From contig CADBOO010000020.1 in the NCBI GenBank assembly GCA_902796225.1, forward strand, positions 1 to 41,424: a DNA stretch of 41,424 nucleotides. The letters are read 5' to 3'. The notes under the pieces were generated by a model. The model searched no databases, was not told the origin of the DNA, and was given only the letters and a program-made list of their open reading frames with translations. A program made the translations under genes and the position numbers. This document shows, piece after piece, positions 1 through 10,584 of the stretch. Positions within the stretch are counted from its first letter, which is position 1. Each line of letters begins with the position of its first letter. This DNA is from an uncultured Ruminococcus sp. Lineage in GTDB: Bacteria > Bacillota > Clostridia > Oscillospirales > Acutalibacteraceae.

Positions 1-147
1 TATCGCCGTATGGATCGCGTCTGACAGTTCTTCCTGTGTATAAATCTTTGAATCCGTATCAATGATTTTTGCCTGCGAAACATCCCCACAAGCACACAAC
101 GCCGCACAAATCATCAAAATCAGCAGAATTGAAATCAGTTTTTTCAT
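1..147 (-). CDS. Predicted lipoprotein, N-terminal part only (cut by window start)
   Basis: This frame is open from an ATG at 147 to the window edge, giving 49 codons, and the gene continues beyond base 1. The ATG follows an AAGGAG site at 155-160. The first 20 residues are a lipoprotein signal: Lys-Lys, a Leu/Ile/Met core, then the lipobox LCAC, so the mature protein would be lipid-anchored at a Cys. The visible mature part (GDVSQAKIIDTDSKIYTQEE and on) is polar and not diagnostic. The gene starts only 20 nt after the mreB stop, so it is probably cotranscribed with mreB. Its function is not recognised. Confidence 0.75.
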   Translation of the reverse strand, partial: MKKLISILLILMICAALCACGDVSQAKIIDTDSKIYTQEELSDAIHTAI

Positions 148-167
148 TGACTATCTCCTTAATCTGA

Positions 168-1172
168 TTACTCCTTCTTCTTCCTCTTTGTCGTCTTGAA
201 ATTCGGATCCAGCCGCATGCCCGCGCCGTCGACGACACAGTCAAGCGGTCTTTCCGCGATACTGACGGGCATACCGGTCTGTTCCTCGACCAGCTTGTCC
301 ATGCCCCTGAGCAGCGCGCCGCCGCCGGTGAGCATGATGCCGTTGTCGATGATGTCCGCAGAAAGCTCGGGCGGGGATTTTTCCAGTGTATCGAGGATCG
401 CGTCGATGATGGTCATCAGCGGGTCCTTCAGCGCCTCGCGCACCTCTGCGGCGGTGATGCGGATATTTTTCGGCAGACCGTCGACCAGATTACGACCCTT
501 GACCATGACCGAACCCTCGTTCTCATAGGGGTAGGCGGAGCCGATATCGATCTTGATATCCTCGGCGGTTCTCTCGCCGATCAGCAGGTTGTATTTCTTT
601 TTGATATAGGTAATGATCGCTTCGTCGAATTTATCCCCCGCGACGCGTACCGAACACGACGCGACGATGTCGCCGAGCGACATGATGCCGACCTCGCTGG
701 TACCGCCGCCGATATCGACGACCATGCTGCCCGTGGGCGAATCGACCGGCAGTCCCGCGCCGATCGCCGCCGCCATCGGCTCCTCGATCAGTTCGACGTC
801 CTTGCCGCCTGCCTGACGCGCAGCGTCCTCAACCGCGTTGCGTTCAACCTCGGTGACGCCGGAGGGAATGCAGATGATGATGCGCGGACGGCTGAACCAA
901 CCGCCCTTGACCACGCTCTTGATAAAGTATTTCAGCATCGTCGCCGTGATCTCAAAGTCCGCGATTACGCCGTCCTTCAAGGGACGGATCGCGACGATCG
1001 ATCCGGGCGTTCTGCCGATCATTTCCTTCGCTTCTCTGCCGACCGCCAGCACCATATCGCGCTTGACGTCGACCGCCACGACGGACGGCTCGCGCATGAC
1101 GACGCCCTTACCTTTCATATAAACCAGTGTGTTAGCGGTTCCCAGATCGATACCGATATCTTTCGAAAACAT
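168..1172 (-). CDS. mreB: Rod-shape-determining protein MreB (actin homologue)
   Basis: A 334-residue protein of normal MreB length. It is a bacterial actin that polymerises under the membrane and directs elongation-phase peptidoglycan synthesis. The actin-fold nucleotide motifs are in order: phosphate-1 [12 protein letters not shown] at residues 7-18, phosphate-2 [12 protein letters not shown] in the middle, and the adenosine motif [11 protein letters not shown] near residue 283. The ATG follows an AAAGGGG ribosome site about 5 nt upstream. mreC and mreD are not adjacent; the next gene downstream is a lipoprotein. Paralogues such as Mbl have the same motifs, so the exact paralogue is not certain. 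Confidence 0.93.
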   Translation of the reverse strand: MFSKDIGIDLGTANTLVYMKGKGVVMREPSVVAVDVKRDMVLAVGREAKEMIGRTPGSIVAIRPLKDGVIADFEITATMLKYFIKSVVKGGWFSRPRIIICIPSGVTEVERNAVEDAARQAGGKDVELIEEPMAAAIGAGLPVDSPTGSMVVDIGGGTSEVGIMSLGDIVASCSVRVAGDKFDEAIITYIKKKYNLLIGERTAEDIKIDIGSAYPYENEGSVMVKGRNLVDGLPKNIRITAAEVREALKDPLMTIIDAILDTLEKSPPELSADIIDNGIMLTGGGALLRGMDKLVEEQTGMPVSIAERPLDCVVDGAGMRLDPNFKTTKRKKKE

Positions 1173-1210
1173 CGCTTTCCCCTTTCTGTTTTTGATACAT
1201 AAAACTACAA

Positions 1211-1237
1211 ATACTATTGTAAGTGATTTCTTGTCAA
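1211..1237 (-). promoter_or_regulatory. Weak candidate promoter for mreB
   Basis: On the minus strand a perfect TTGACA (1232-1237) is followed after 15 nt by TAGTAT (1211-1216), about 40 nt upstream of the mreB ATG. The spacer is shorter than the usual 17 nt, so this is only a candidate. Confidence 0.3.
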
Positions 1238-1271
1238 ATATGTTAAGTCAGTGTGAATTATCAATCCTCAG

Positions 1272-1315
1272 TGTTATTGCGAGGAATCGGCATGGTCCGA
1301 CGTCGCTCAATCCCG
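1272..1315. repeat. Degenerate palindromic intergenic element (ATTGCGAGG...CAATCCC type)
   Basis: This stretch begins GTTATTGCGAGG and ends CAATCCCGC. The same ends bracket a better-preserved element between gyrB and gyrA (8033-8069). The outer ATTG/CAAT ends are complementary, but the middle has decayed. It lies in the mreB-dut spacer together with a terminator (1362-1377) and a heptamer-like stretch (1380-1407). No gene is visible in 1173-1419. Confidence 0.5.
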
Positions 1316-1361
1316 CAAACAGAGTCGCCGTACCTTTTGAATCGCCGGCGCATCTATTCAA

Positions 1362-1377
1362 AAAGCCGTCAGGCTTT
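1362..1377 (-). terminator. Intrinsic terminator after dut
   Basis: On the minus strand AAAGCC-TGAC-GGCTTT forms a 6-bp stem with a tetraloop, followed by a short U tract (TTTTTGAA counting the stem end). It lies about 45 nt after the dut stop. Confidence 0.6.
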
Positions 1378-1379
1378 CC

Positions 1380-1407
1380 TTTCACCCTTAACGCTTCACT
1401 CTTCTCT
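1380..1407. repeat. Four degenerate heptamers next to the dut stop
   Basis: Read in sevens, the plus strand gives TTTCACC, CTTAACG, CTTCACT and CTTCTCT. These resemble the clearer heptamer arrays at 8141-8175 and 12980-13014. As there, the array lies just 3' of a minus-strand gene. The match is degenerate. Confidence 0.4.
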
Positions 1408-1419
1408 GCGCCGCAGGCG

Positions 1420-1860
1420 CTATACTCCCGTCGACCCGAATCCGCCCGCGCCTCTCTCGGTGTCATCGAGATCGTCCACGACCTCGATCCGGGGCAGCTC
1501 CACCGGCGCGATCACCATCTGCGCGATCCTGTCGCCCGGCTGAACGGTAAACGGAACATCCGTCTGGTTCACCAGCCCGACGCATACCTCGCCGCGGTAG
1601 TCGCTGTCGACTACGCCGACACAGTTCGCAGGCGCGATCCCGTGCCTGACGGCAAGCCCCGACCGCGCGTAGATCAGCGCGACATAGTCCGCGCTCTCCA
1701 GCCCGACTGCGATCCCGGTCGGGATCACTGCGATCTTCTGCGGCGCGATGGCAATCGGCTCGTCGATGCAGGCGTACAGATCCATCCCCGCCGAACCCGG
1801 CGTAGCGCGGAAGGGGATCTTCGCGTTTTCTCTGAGTTTTTTGATTTTTAATACGCTCAT
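1420..1860 (-). CDS. dut: dUTP diphosphatase (dUTPase)
   Basis: This trimeric dUTPase hydrolyses dUTP to dUMP and PPi, keeping uracil out of DNA and supplying dUMP for thymidylate synthesis. All five family motifs are present: GSAGMDLYA, ARSG (motif 2), the GVVDSDYRGE stretch with the catalytic Asp (motif 3), GDRIAQMV (motif 4) and the C-terminal RGAGGFGSTG (motif 5). The length is 146 residues. The ATG at 1860 is chosen over an in-frame ATG 15 nt upstream because GGGAGG stands 4-5 nt before 1860 and would lie inside the longer version. The gene lies downstream of the U32-family gene on the same strand. Confidence 0.95.
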   Translation of the reverse strand: MSVLKIKKLRENAKIPFRATPGSAGMDLYACIDEPIAIAPQKIAVIPTGIAVGLESADYVALIYARSGLAVRHGIAPANCVGVVDSDYRGEVCVGLVNQTDVPFTVQPGDRIAQMVIAPVELPRIEVVDDLDDTERGAGGFGSTGV

Positions 1861-1907
1861 ATGTCCTCCCTGCAAAATCGATGGATTTCCTGCATATCAA
1901 AAAACCG

Positions 1908-1940
1908 ATAATTCTATAGAATCATAACCAATTTTTGGTT
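1908..1940. promoter_or_regulatory. Two adjacent AT-rich palindromes upstream of dut
   Basis: The spacer between the U32-family gene and dut contains the perfect palindrome ATTCTATAGAAT, followed by AACCAATTTTTGGTT (6-bp arms with a 3-nt centre). One could be an operator for dut, and the second could act as a weak terminator for the upstream gene. The role is inferred only from symmetry and position. Confidence 0.3.
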
Positions 1941-1993
1941 GTTTTTTGTATAATTTCTTATCGGAAAAAAGATATTTTCCTATAAATAATTCC

Positions 1994-4078
1994 TTAAAAG
2001 ATTGTGAATTTTTTAACACCTCTGTGATACAAACCATGGGTAAACCGTTCGAAACCGCGATTTTCCCTTAATTTTTCAAGGATTTTTTCCATGTTATCCA
2101 CAGAGTTTTCCACAGAAAAGCGGATAATGTTAAAAACTGCTTCGTTTTCGTTATTATTCTCCTGCGGCATGAATATCGGGACGCAGTTGAAAATCTCAGC
2201 GGTGTTGCCGTTTGTCACGACGCGGAATGTTTCATTCTTTCTGTCCTGCAAAAACTGCTCATTTTTGCAGGATTCATTCTTTCCCGCAGGCGCGTTGCGG
2301 CTGATCATCAGCGGCAGATAACCGTATCGGATCATCCCGACTGGGATGGCTTTTCTCAGTCTTTCGATCTGTTTCTGCGACAGCTCGACCGAGACCTCGG
2401 CGTCAACGATGCCGTATTCCTTCGCCCATTGGAGGCTGCAGCTATTTGCAAGATTCATCCCGAAGCCCGCGTGAGGGGTAAATCCCAGTTCTTTTGCCAT
2501 ATACACGGCGGCGATATTGTGCGCCAGCAAGTGACTGACGCCGATCTCCCGCAGGGCTTTCAGCTTTTCGTACACCACTTGTTCGGTGCCGAACATCACG
2601 CGCGGTACTTCAACACCGAGCAGATACCCGTCGTCGAGCATCTTTTTGATCTGCTCCCGATCCTCAAGCCCTTCCAAGGCGATAAAGATCCGTGAAGATT
2701 TGCATTCTTCCGGGATATCCGGATTCTTTGCGCACACCCAGTCGATTGCCGATTCCTTTGACAAATCGCCGGGGGCATTCTCTATCTCAAAGTCTTCTAA
2801 CTCAAATTCGTTGATCGTATAGCGATGTCTGACCGCACGCTGTTTGCCCAGCGCATCCAGCGCGTCGCGTCTGAGCGCATTCAGCGCTGCGGCGGATACC
2901 GCCGCTTCGCCGTCGAGATCCGTTGTGATCTCTTCGACATAATACGGCGTGTTGCCGGTTTTTCTCAGACTTTGCTCCGCACGTTCGGCGGACAGCGGCA
3001 CGTTCACCGCTTTTTCGGCAACATCTGTGCTGTCAACCGTGACGATCCTTTCGCCGTCGTCGGCACACAGCCTCATCCTCTCCCCCGTTCTGACGGTCAG
3101 ATGAAAGCGGATCGGCACTCTCTGCGCCTCGTCCTTATACGATACGCGCAGCTCCTTCAATAATTGATTATCAGCGGTCACGACGTCGTCCTTCCGGCGA
3201 TAGCCGAACATGGATTCGCCGATCTTCCCGCTGAGATATCCGTCGGTAAAGCCGGTGCGTGAAAACACCGATCGCAGTTTTTCCTGTGTTTCGGGGCTGA
3301 TCTCTCCCCTGTCCCGCGCTTCTATCGCGGCGGCAGTCGCGGCGGCGACGTATTCGGGGCGTTTCATTCGCCCCTCGATCTTCGCGCTCGCAACGCCGAT
3401 TGTTTCCAGCTCTCTCAGATAATGCAGACTGCCGTTATCCTTCAGGCTCAGCGCGTGATCATTCCCGCCAAACGTCATCGGCAGCCGGCACGGCTGAGCG
3501 CACATCCCGCGGTTAGCGGAACGGCCGCCGAGCATCGCCGAAAAATAGCATTGTCCCGAAACGCACATACACAGTGCGCCGTGGACAAATGCCTCCAGCT
3601 CCACCTCGGGGCAGAATTCGCGGATCTCGCGGATCTCGTCGAGCGACAGTTCGCGCGACACGACCACCCGCTCGAAGCCCATCTCATACAGCGCCTTTGC
3701 GCCGCGGGGCGTATGCACGGTCATTTGTGTCGACGCGTGCAGCGGCAGGTCGGGGATCGCCTTTTTGATCAGGCTGCAAAGCCCGAGATCCTGAACGATC
3801 AGCGCGTCGATATCCGCACGCGCGGCGGATTTTGCCAGCTCGAGCGCGTCGCGCATCTCGTCGTCAAAGATCAATGTATTCAGCGCCAGATGCACCTTGA
3901 CCCCGCGCTCGTGGCAATAGCGCACGCATTCGCGCATTTCATCTTCGTCGAAGTTATGCGCGCCCGCGCGAGCGGAAAAGGTCTTCGCACCGATATAGAC
4001 CGCATCCGCGCCGGATCGCACGGCGGCGATCACGCTGTCGAAGCCTCCGGCGGGCGATAAGATCTCGATTTTATTCAT
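1994..4078 (-). CDS. Peptidase U32-family protein, RlhA-like (23S rRNA hydroxylation enzyme family)
   Basis: This is a 694-residue U32-family protein. The E. coli member RlhA makes 5-hydroxycytidine at 23S rRNA C2501; others (TrhP) act on tRNA. The start is a TIM-barrel-like region (EILSPAGGFDSVIAAVRSGADAVYIG). The U32 signature follows at about residues 162-177 (EAFVHGALCMCVSGQC), and then GMCAQPC; these Cys (about 170, 172, 177, 193, 197) fit the Fe-S-type Cys set of the family. The C-terminal half matches the long YhbU/RlhA-type architecture. The ATG at 4078 overlaps the zapA stop by 8 nt, suggesting translational coupling; an in-frame TTG at 4087 is the alternative. The exact RNA substrate cannot be told from sequence. 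Confidence 0.85.
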   Translation of the reverse strand: MNKIEILSPAGGFDSVIAAVRSGADAVYIGAKTFSARAGAHNFDEDEMRECVRYCHERGVKVHLALNTLIFDDEMRDALELAKSAARADIDALIVQDLGLCSLIKKAIPDLPLHASTQMTVHTPRGAKALYEMGFERVVVSRELSLDEIREIREFCPEVELEAFVHGALCMCVSGQCYFSAMLGGRSANRGMCAQPCRLPMTFGGNDHALSLKDNGSLHYLRELETIGVASAKIEGRMKRPEYVAAATAAAIEARDRGEISPETQEKLRSVFSRTGFTDGYLSGKIGESMFGYRRKDDVVTADNQLLKELRVSYKDEAQRVPIRFHLTVRTGERMRLCADDGERIVTVDSTDVAEKAVNVPLSAERAEQSLRKTGNTPYYVEEITTDLDGEAAVSAAALNALRRDALDALGKQRAVRHRYTINEFELEDFEIENAPGDLSKESAIDWVCAKNPDIPEECKSSRIFIALEGLEDREQIKKMLDDGYLLGVEVPRVMFGTEQVVYEKLKALREIGVSHLLAHNIAAVYMAKELGFTPHAGFGMNLANSCSLQWAKEYGIVDAEVSVELSQKQIERLRKAIPVGMIRYGYLPLMISRNAPAGKNESCKNEQFLQDRKNETFRVVTNGNTAEIFNCVPIFMPQENNNENEAVFNIIRFSVENSVDNMEKILEKLRENRGFERFTHGLYHRGVKKFTIF

Positions 4079-4763
4079 CCTTATCAAAGAGCGAATACTG
4101 TCTTTGCTGGGTATATCCTTTTTGTTCGTTTTTCTTCTGCATGAACTGCTGTTTATAGGGGTTCACATGGCTGTGATCGTGACGATTCTTTTTTTCTTTT
4201 GCGGGTCTGACCGGCGGCTGAGCCGGCTCGCCGAAAAACAGATCGTCCTCCGCCGTCACTTCGTCCTTTACGGGTGCGGGAGTCTGCGCGGCCGGCGCGG
4301 GTGTTTCTGCACGATTCTCCTGTGCCTGCTTTCTGAGCGCATCGATCTGCGCTTTCAGTTCGGCGATCTCTTTTTCTGCGGCAGCCTTTGCGGTCAGCGC
4401 GTTCTGCAGCGCAGCGGCATTTGCCTGCTGTTCTTCCCGCAGCGCGGCATTCTCTCGTTTGATCTGATTGTTTTCTGCGTTCAGCGCGGTATTCTCCTCG
4501 CTGAGCTTCGACGTCTCGGTCAGGTAATCCTTGATCTGCTCCCTGATCTCGACGATCGTGCGCTTATCCTGCTCGTTATCGTCGGCAAAATCCAGCGCGG
4601 TCAGGACAGCGGCGCGCTCGCGCGTCATATTCTGGCTGATGGTCAGGGATGAGATCCGCGCGTCGATTTTCGCTGCGATATCGATGACGTATTTTTCATC
4701 CTCGTCCGTTAAGATGGTGAATCGTTGTCCCGCGACGAATACGGAAACTCTCTTTTTGTCCAT
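4071..4763 (-). CDS. zapA: Cell division protein ZapA with long coiled-coil and charged tail
   Basis: The N-terminal ~95 residues are ZapA: a short beta region (VSVFVAGQRFTILTDEDEKYV) followed by the helix with AAKIDARISSL and RAAVLTALDFADD. ZapA binds and bundles FtsZ at the division ring. The protein has 230 residues, while typical ZapA has about 90-130. The extra part is a coiled coil rich in Glu, Ala, Asn and Lys (about 75-145), then a Pro/Ala-rich linker and a basic His/Lys/Gln tail. An AGAGGT ribosome site precedes the ATG. The stop overlaps the start of the U32-family gene. Confidence 0.88.
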   Translation of the reverse strand: MDKKRVSVFVAGQRFTILTDEDEKYVIDIAAKIDARISSLTISQNMTRERAAVLTALDFADDNEQDKRTIVEIREQIKDYLTETSKLSEENTALNAENNQIKRENAALREEQQANAAALQNALTAKAAAEKEIAELKAQIDALRKQAQENRAETPAPAAQTPAPVKDEVTAEDDLFFGEPAQPPVRPAKEKKNRHDHSHVNPYKQQFMQKKNEQKGYTQQRQYSLFDKDE

Positions 4764-4814
4764 ATCTGTACCTCTATGTTATAAAAATTGTCAAAGCGTT
4801 TAGCTTTTGGGGCG

Positions 4815-5441
4815 TTATTCATCGACCGCCCGATAACGGTTGTTTTCAATGACGTCATCACTGCACGGCGCGGTCATCAGGACTGTCGCCGCGTCGTCGA
4901 CGCTTTTGATATACAGCGAACCGCCGTAGCTGACGATCTCGTCGTCGCCGTCCAGCAGATCGTTGAAGATCCCGACAAAATAGTCGCGATTCTTTGGATC
5001 GTACCCGCCGGCGGTCAATGCCGTGATCGCGCTGATCCTGACAAAACGCTCGCGGAAGGAATCATCGCTGAGCAGCTTTGAATCACAGCCGCAGCCGACA
5101 TTCATCACCTTGCCGCTTTCATTTTCAACGGCGACGGTAAAGGTCAGGTCGTCGGTGCGGTTGCAGTACGAGCTGTATTTGACGCCGTTATCGTCGACCA
5201 GATCCCCGGTGATGGTTTCCCATCCGTTCGCTTTCAGCACGATGTCCTCATCCTCCAGCGCGCCTGACGCCATTTCGGTAAAGGTGCTGCGGGTAAAGAT
5301 GTATCGTGCGCCGAAGCTGTTGGACGACGCTTCAATCAGATCATCAACGGGCTGCGGACCGTTTTTCTGACAGCCGCAGAGGATCAGCATGACCGCCAGG
5401 ATCCACGCCGTCAGCCCGATGCTCGTTCTGTTACGCTTCAT
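4815..5441 (-). CDS. Predicted lipoprotein of unknown function between gyrA and zapA
   Basis: This 208-residue protein starts MKRNRTSIG, followed by a hydrophobic segment ending in the lipobox LCGC at about residue 23. The mature domain has no family I recognise. It contains the paired-Cys motif VGCGCD, two further Cys (CNRTDD, APCSDD) and many Asp/Glu. The ATG at 5441 lies inside the last codons of gyrA, an 11-nt overlap. A start at 5471 is possible but would place 10 extra polar residues before the signal sequence. The overlap suggests translation coupled to gyrA. Confidence 0.7.
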   Translation of the reverse strand: MKRNRTSIGLTAWILAVMLILCGCQKNGPQPVDDLIEASSNSFGARYIFTRSTFTEMASGALEDEDIVLKANGWETITGDLVDDNGVKYSSYCNRTDDLTFTVAVENESGKVMNVGCGCDSKLLSDDSFRERFVRISAITALTAGGYDPKNRDYFVGIFNDLLDGDDEIVSYGGSLYIKSVDDAATVLMTAPCSDDVIENNRYRAVDE

Positions 5442-8007
5442 CCTGTGTTTCAGCGGTCTGTGCGGTTTCATCCGCTTCTTCGGATTGCGGCGCTTCGTCC
5501 TCGTGCGGAACGTCCGCGACTGTGACGACTTTGTTGTCGCCTTTGATCTTCATCACGGTAACGCCCTTGGACGGACGCGCACAGATACGAACGGTATTGG
5601 CGAGGATACGGATGATAACGCCGGATTCCGAGATCAGGATCAGGTCGTCTTCGGGTGATACCACGCTCAGCGCCGCAACGTCGCCGTATTTACTGACATG
5701 ATAGTTGGTCAGACCCTTGCCGCCTCTCGACTGCAGGCGGTAATCGGTCGGCTGTGACAGCCTGCCGTAGCCGGTCTCGGAAACGGTCAGGATCAGCTTG
5801 CCTTCTTCGATGATGCTCATCCCGACGATCTCGTCGCCTTCTTTGAGCTTCATCGCCTTGACGCCGCGCGCCAGTCGTCCCATCGGACGGACGTCGGTTT
5901 CCTTAAAGCGGATCGCCATACCTTTTCTGGTCGCGATGATCACTTCATCGTCGCCGCTTGTCATCCTGACCCACGCCAGCTCGTCGCCCTCGTTGAGATC
6001 AAGCGCGATCAGTCCGCCTTTTCTTGCGGTATTATACGCATTCAGCGCGATTCTCTTGATGATACCCTTGCGGGTGACCATGATCAGGTATTTATCCTCC
6101 TCAAACGCGGGGACTTTGATGACGGAGGTGACTTTTTCATCCTTTTCGCTGTCGAGCGCCAGCAGGTTCGCGATATGGATACCCTTGCTCTGACGGGTGC
6201 TTTCGGGGATCTCGTAGCATTTCAGACGGAAGACGCGTCCCGCCGAGGTGAAGAACAGGTTGTAGTCGTGCGAATTGCTGATCATCATCCTTGTCGCGAT
6301 ATCCTCGTCACGTCTGGTCATGCCGGCGATTCCTCTGCCGCCGCGTTTCTGCAGCTTGTAGGTGTCATGCGGCATACGCTTGATATAGCCGAACTTTGTC
6401 ATCGTAACGACACAGTCCTCCTGCGGGATCAGATCTTCGATATCGACCTCGCCGGAGATTGCACAGATCTCGGTGCGTCTGGGGTCTGCGTATTTATTGC
6501 GGATCTCGAGCGCTTCTTCCTTGACGATCTCAAGGCGTCTTGCTTCATTCTCGAGGATCTCGTTGAATTCTTTGATTTTTTCCGAGAGGGACGCGATCTC
6601 GTCTTCGATCTTGGTGCGCTCCATATTGGTCAGCTGACCGAGGCGCATACTGACGATCGCCTGTGCCTGCGCGTCGTCCAGTCCGAAGCGCTCGCACAGC
6701 GCGAGCTTTGCCGACGCCTGATCCTTGGATTTTCTGATGATGGCGATGACCTCGTCGATGAAGTCGATGGCGATCTTCAGACCCTCTAAGATATGCATTC
6801 TCTCTTTGGCTTTTCTCAGGTCAAAGATCGTTCTGCGCTCGATGACCTGCTCCTGATGCTCGATGTAGCATTGCAGCATCTCTTTGAGCGTCAGGATCTT
6901 CGGCTGACCGTCGACGATCGCCAGCATGATCGCGCCGAAGGTCGTCTGCAGCTGGGTCATCATGAACAGATGATTCAGAACGACCTGCGCCGAAGCTTCA
7001 CGCTTGATATCGATCTCGATATGCATGCCGTTTCTGTCAGAGTGATCTTCGATGTTCGAGATACCCTCAAGGCGCTTGTCCTTGACAAGATTCGCGATGT
7101 TTTCGATCAGACGCGCTTTGTTGACCGCATACGGCAGCTCCGATACGATGATCTTAAAGCGTCCGTTTTTGGTCTCGACGATCTCGGTCTTTGCGCGGAC
7201 AACGATCTTGCCGCGGCCGGTCGCGTAAGCGGCGCGGATGCCCGATCGACCCATGATCAATCCGCCGGTCGGAAAATCGGGACCCGGCATACATTCCATG
7301 ATCTCGGCGACCTCTGCGTCGGGATTGTCAATGAGCAGACACATCGCGTCGATGGTCTCGCCGAGATTATGCGGCGGGATGTTGGTCGCCATACCGACCG
7401 CGATACCGTTAGAGCCGTTGACCAGCAGATTCGGGAAGCGCGACGGCAGGACCGACGGTTCCTCCAGAACGTCGTCGAAGGTCGGGATAAAGTCGACGGT
7501 CTCTTTGTCGATGTCCGCGAGCATTTCCGCGGAAATCTTGCTCATTCTCGACTCGGTGTAACGATAAGCCGCAGGCGGGTCGCCGTCGATGGAACCGAAG
7601 TTGCCGTGACCGTCGACCAGCATATAGCGCATCGAGAAATCCTGCGCCAGACGAACCATCGCGTCATAGACGGATGCGTCGCCGTGGGGATGATATTTAC
7701 CCAGCACTTCACCGACGGTATACGCGCATTTTCTGTGCGGCTTCGACGCGGTGATGCCGTTCTCATACATACAGTAGAGGATACGTCTGTGAACGGGCTT
7801 CAGACCGTCGCGGACGTCCGGCAGCGCGCGCGCAACGATAACGCTCATCGAATAGTCGAGGAACGACTTGCGCATTTCGCGGTTGATGTCGACGTTGATG
7901 ATTTTTCCGGAGCTGAACTCGGTATGCTCCATCATATCCTCATATGCCGCCTCAAAATTCTCCTCATTCTCTGTATTCTCATTCATGTTCTTATTCTCGT
8001 TATCCAA
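5431..8007 (-). CDS. gyrA: DNA gyrase subunit A
   Basis: This is the breakage-reunion subunit of gyrase, which introduces negative supercoils together with GyrB. The 858 residues include the winged-helix catalytic core, with active-site Tyr150 in AAYRYTE, and a C-terminal beta-propeller domain. The GyrA box is seen as QSRGGKG near residue 750, and an acidic tail ends the protein. The quinolone-determining segment reads [10 protein letters not shown], with Ala111 at the position of E. coli Ser83. The first ~30 residues are an extra acidic Asn/Glu-rich extension. The start is a TTG at 8007, preceded at suitable spacing by TGAGGTG; the next ATG lacks a ribosome site. Confidence 0.97.
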   Translation of the reverse strand: MDNENKNMNENTENEENFEAAYEDMMEHTEFSSGKIINVDINREMRKSFLDYSMSVIVARALPDVRDGLKPVHRRILYCMYENGITASKPHRKCAYTVGEVLGKYHPHGDASVYDAMVRLAQDFSMRYMLVDGHGNFGSIDGDPPAAYRYTESRMSKISAEMLADIDKETVDFIPTFDDVLEEPSVLPSRFPNLLVNGSNGIAVGMATNIPPHNLGETIDAMCLLIDNPDAEVAEIMECMPGPDFPTGGLIMGRSGIRAAYATGRGKIVVRAKTEIVETKNGRFKIIVSELPYAVNKARLIENIANLVKDKRLEGISNIEDHSDRNGMHIEIDIKREASAQVVLNHLFMMTQLQTTFGAIMLAIVDGQPKILTLKEMLQCYIEHQEQVIERRTIFDLRKAKERMHILEGLKIAIDFIDEVIAIIRKSKDQASAKLALCERFGLDDAQAQAIVSMRLGQLTNMERTKIEDEIASLSEKIKEFNEILENEARRLEIVKEEALEIRNKYADPRRTEICAISGEVDIEDLIPQEDCVVTMTKFGYIKRMPHDTYKLQKRGGRGIAGMTRRDEDIATRMMISNSHDYNLFFTSAGRVFRLKCYEIPESTRQSKGIHIANLLALDSEKDEKVTSVIKVPAFEEDKYLIMVTRKGIIKRIALNAYNTARKGGLIALDLNEGDELAWVRMTSGDDEVIIATRKGMAIRFKETDVRPMGRLARGVKAMKLKEGDEIVGMSIIEEGKLILTVSETGYGRLSQPTDYRLQSRGGKGLTNYHVSKYGDVAALSVVSPEDDLILISESGVIIRILANTVRICARPSKGVTVMKIKGDNKVVTVADVPHEDEAPQSEEADETAQTAETQDEA

Positions 8008-8032
8008 CTATAACACCTCATTTTATTATCTG

Positions 8033-8069
8033 GTCATTGCGAGGCTCCTCCGGAGCCGTGGCAATCCCA
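8033..8069. repeat. Palindromic intergenic element in the gyrB-gyrA spacer
   Basis: The outer arms ATTGC (8036-8040) and GCAAT (8061-8065) enclose a perfect inner hairpin GGCTCC-TCC-GGAGCC (8043-8057). The ends (GTCATTGCGAGG...GGCAATCCC) match a type of short palindromic repeat common in intergenic DNA of many bacteria. A decayed relative lies at 1272-1315. It would form a nested hairpin in the gyrB-gyrA transcript. Confidence 0.65.
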
Positions 8070-8140
8070 CAAAAAGAGAATCTTTGCTTTTCCAAACATT
8101 ATTCTTATTCATTCCAAAACGCCGTCTGCGTTTCCAAAAA

Positions 8141-8172
8141 CTCTTCACTCTTAGTTCTTAGTTCTTCACTTA

Positions 8173-8175
<3 letters not shown>
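8141..8175. repeat. Heptanucleotide tandem repeat abutting gyrB stop
   Basis: Five consecutive sevens on the plus strand read CTCTTCA, CTCTTAG, TTCTTAG, TTCTTCA, CTTATCA. The last unit contains the gyrB stop codon (8173-8175). The central unit TTCTTAG is identical to the main unit of the array after the ParB-family gene (24322-24422). Confidence 0.7.
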
Positions 8176-10245
<2,070 letters not shown>

Positions 10246-10584
10246 TTACTTCTTTCGTTTCTTTTGACTCTTCTTTTGATCCTTATCCACTTTGATAAAA
10301 TGTGTAAAAAACGGTATCAATACAATCACAATCAGCAGTATCCCGATCGTCACCGCAAACAGCGGAAACAGATCGAATGAACTAAGGCGCGACAGGATCA
10401 AGAGATTCACGCCGATGCACACCGCGATCAGGACTGCTGCTTCTATCAGCACATACGGGAACAGTTTTATTCTGAACTGCTGATGACAATGATAACATTC
10501 CGTATCTTTCTTCAGTATGGCATTCTTTGTATCTTTATATCGATAGACCGTCCGGCAGTGCGGACAAACCGGCAGCTTAAACAT
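10246..10584 (-). CDS. Small zinc-ribbon membrane protein (CxxC-19-CxxC, two TM helices)
   Basis: This 112-residue protein has an N-terminal zinc ribbon, CPHC at residues 7-10 and CYHC at 30-33, with 19 residues between the pairs. Two hydrophobic helices follow (about 44-67 and 73-95) and then a very basic Lys-rich tail. It is probably an inner-membrane protein with both ends in the cytoplasm. It overlaps the upstream gene by 8 nt and ends 15 nt before the gyrB start, so the three are likely cotranscribed. The layout resembles the larger neighbour (10577-11278), and the two may be paralogues. Function unknown. Confidence 0.75.
   Translation of the reverse strand: MFKLPVCPHCRTVYRYKDTKNAILKKDTECYHCHQQFRIKLFPYVLIEAAVLIAVCIGVNLLILSRLSSFDLFPLFAVTIGILLIVIVLIPFFTHFIKVDKDQKKSQKKRKK

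Noticed and set aside
1129..1851. 240-codon frame across the mreB-dut spacer and antisense to dut
   Set aside because: It runs through a terminator and repeats and is antisense to dut motifs.
6793..8013. 406-codon open frame opposite gyrA
   Set aside because: Antisense shadow of a conserved gene; sequence composition reflects the complementary codons.
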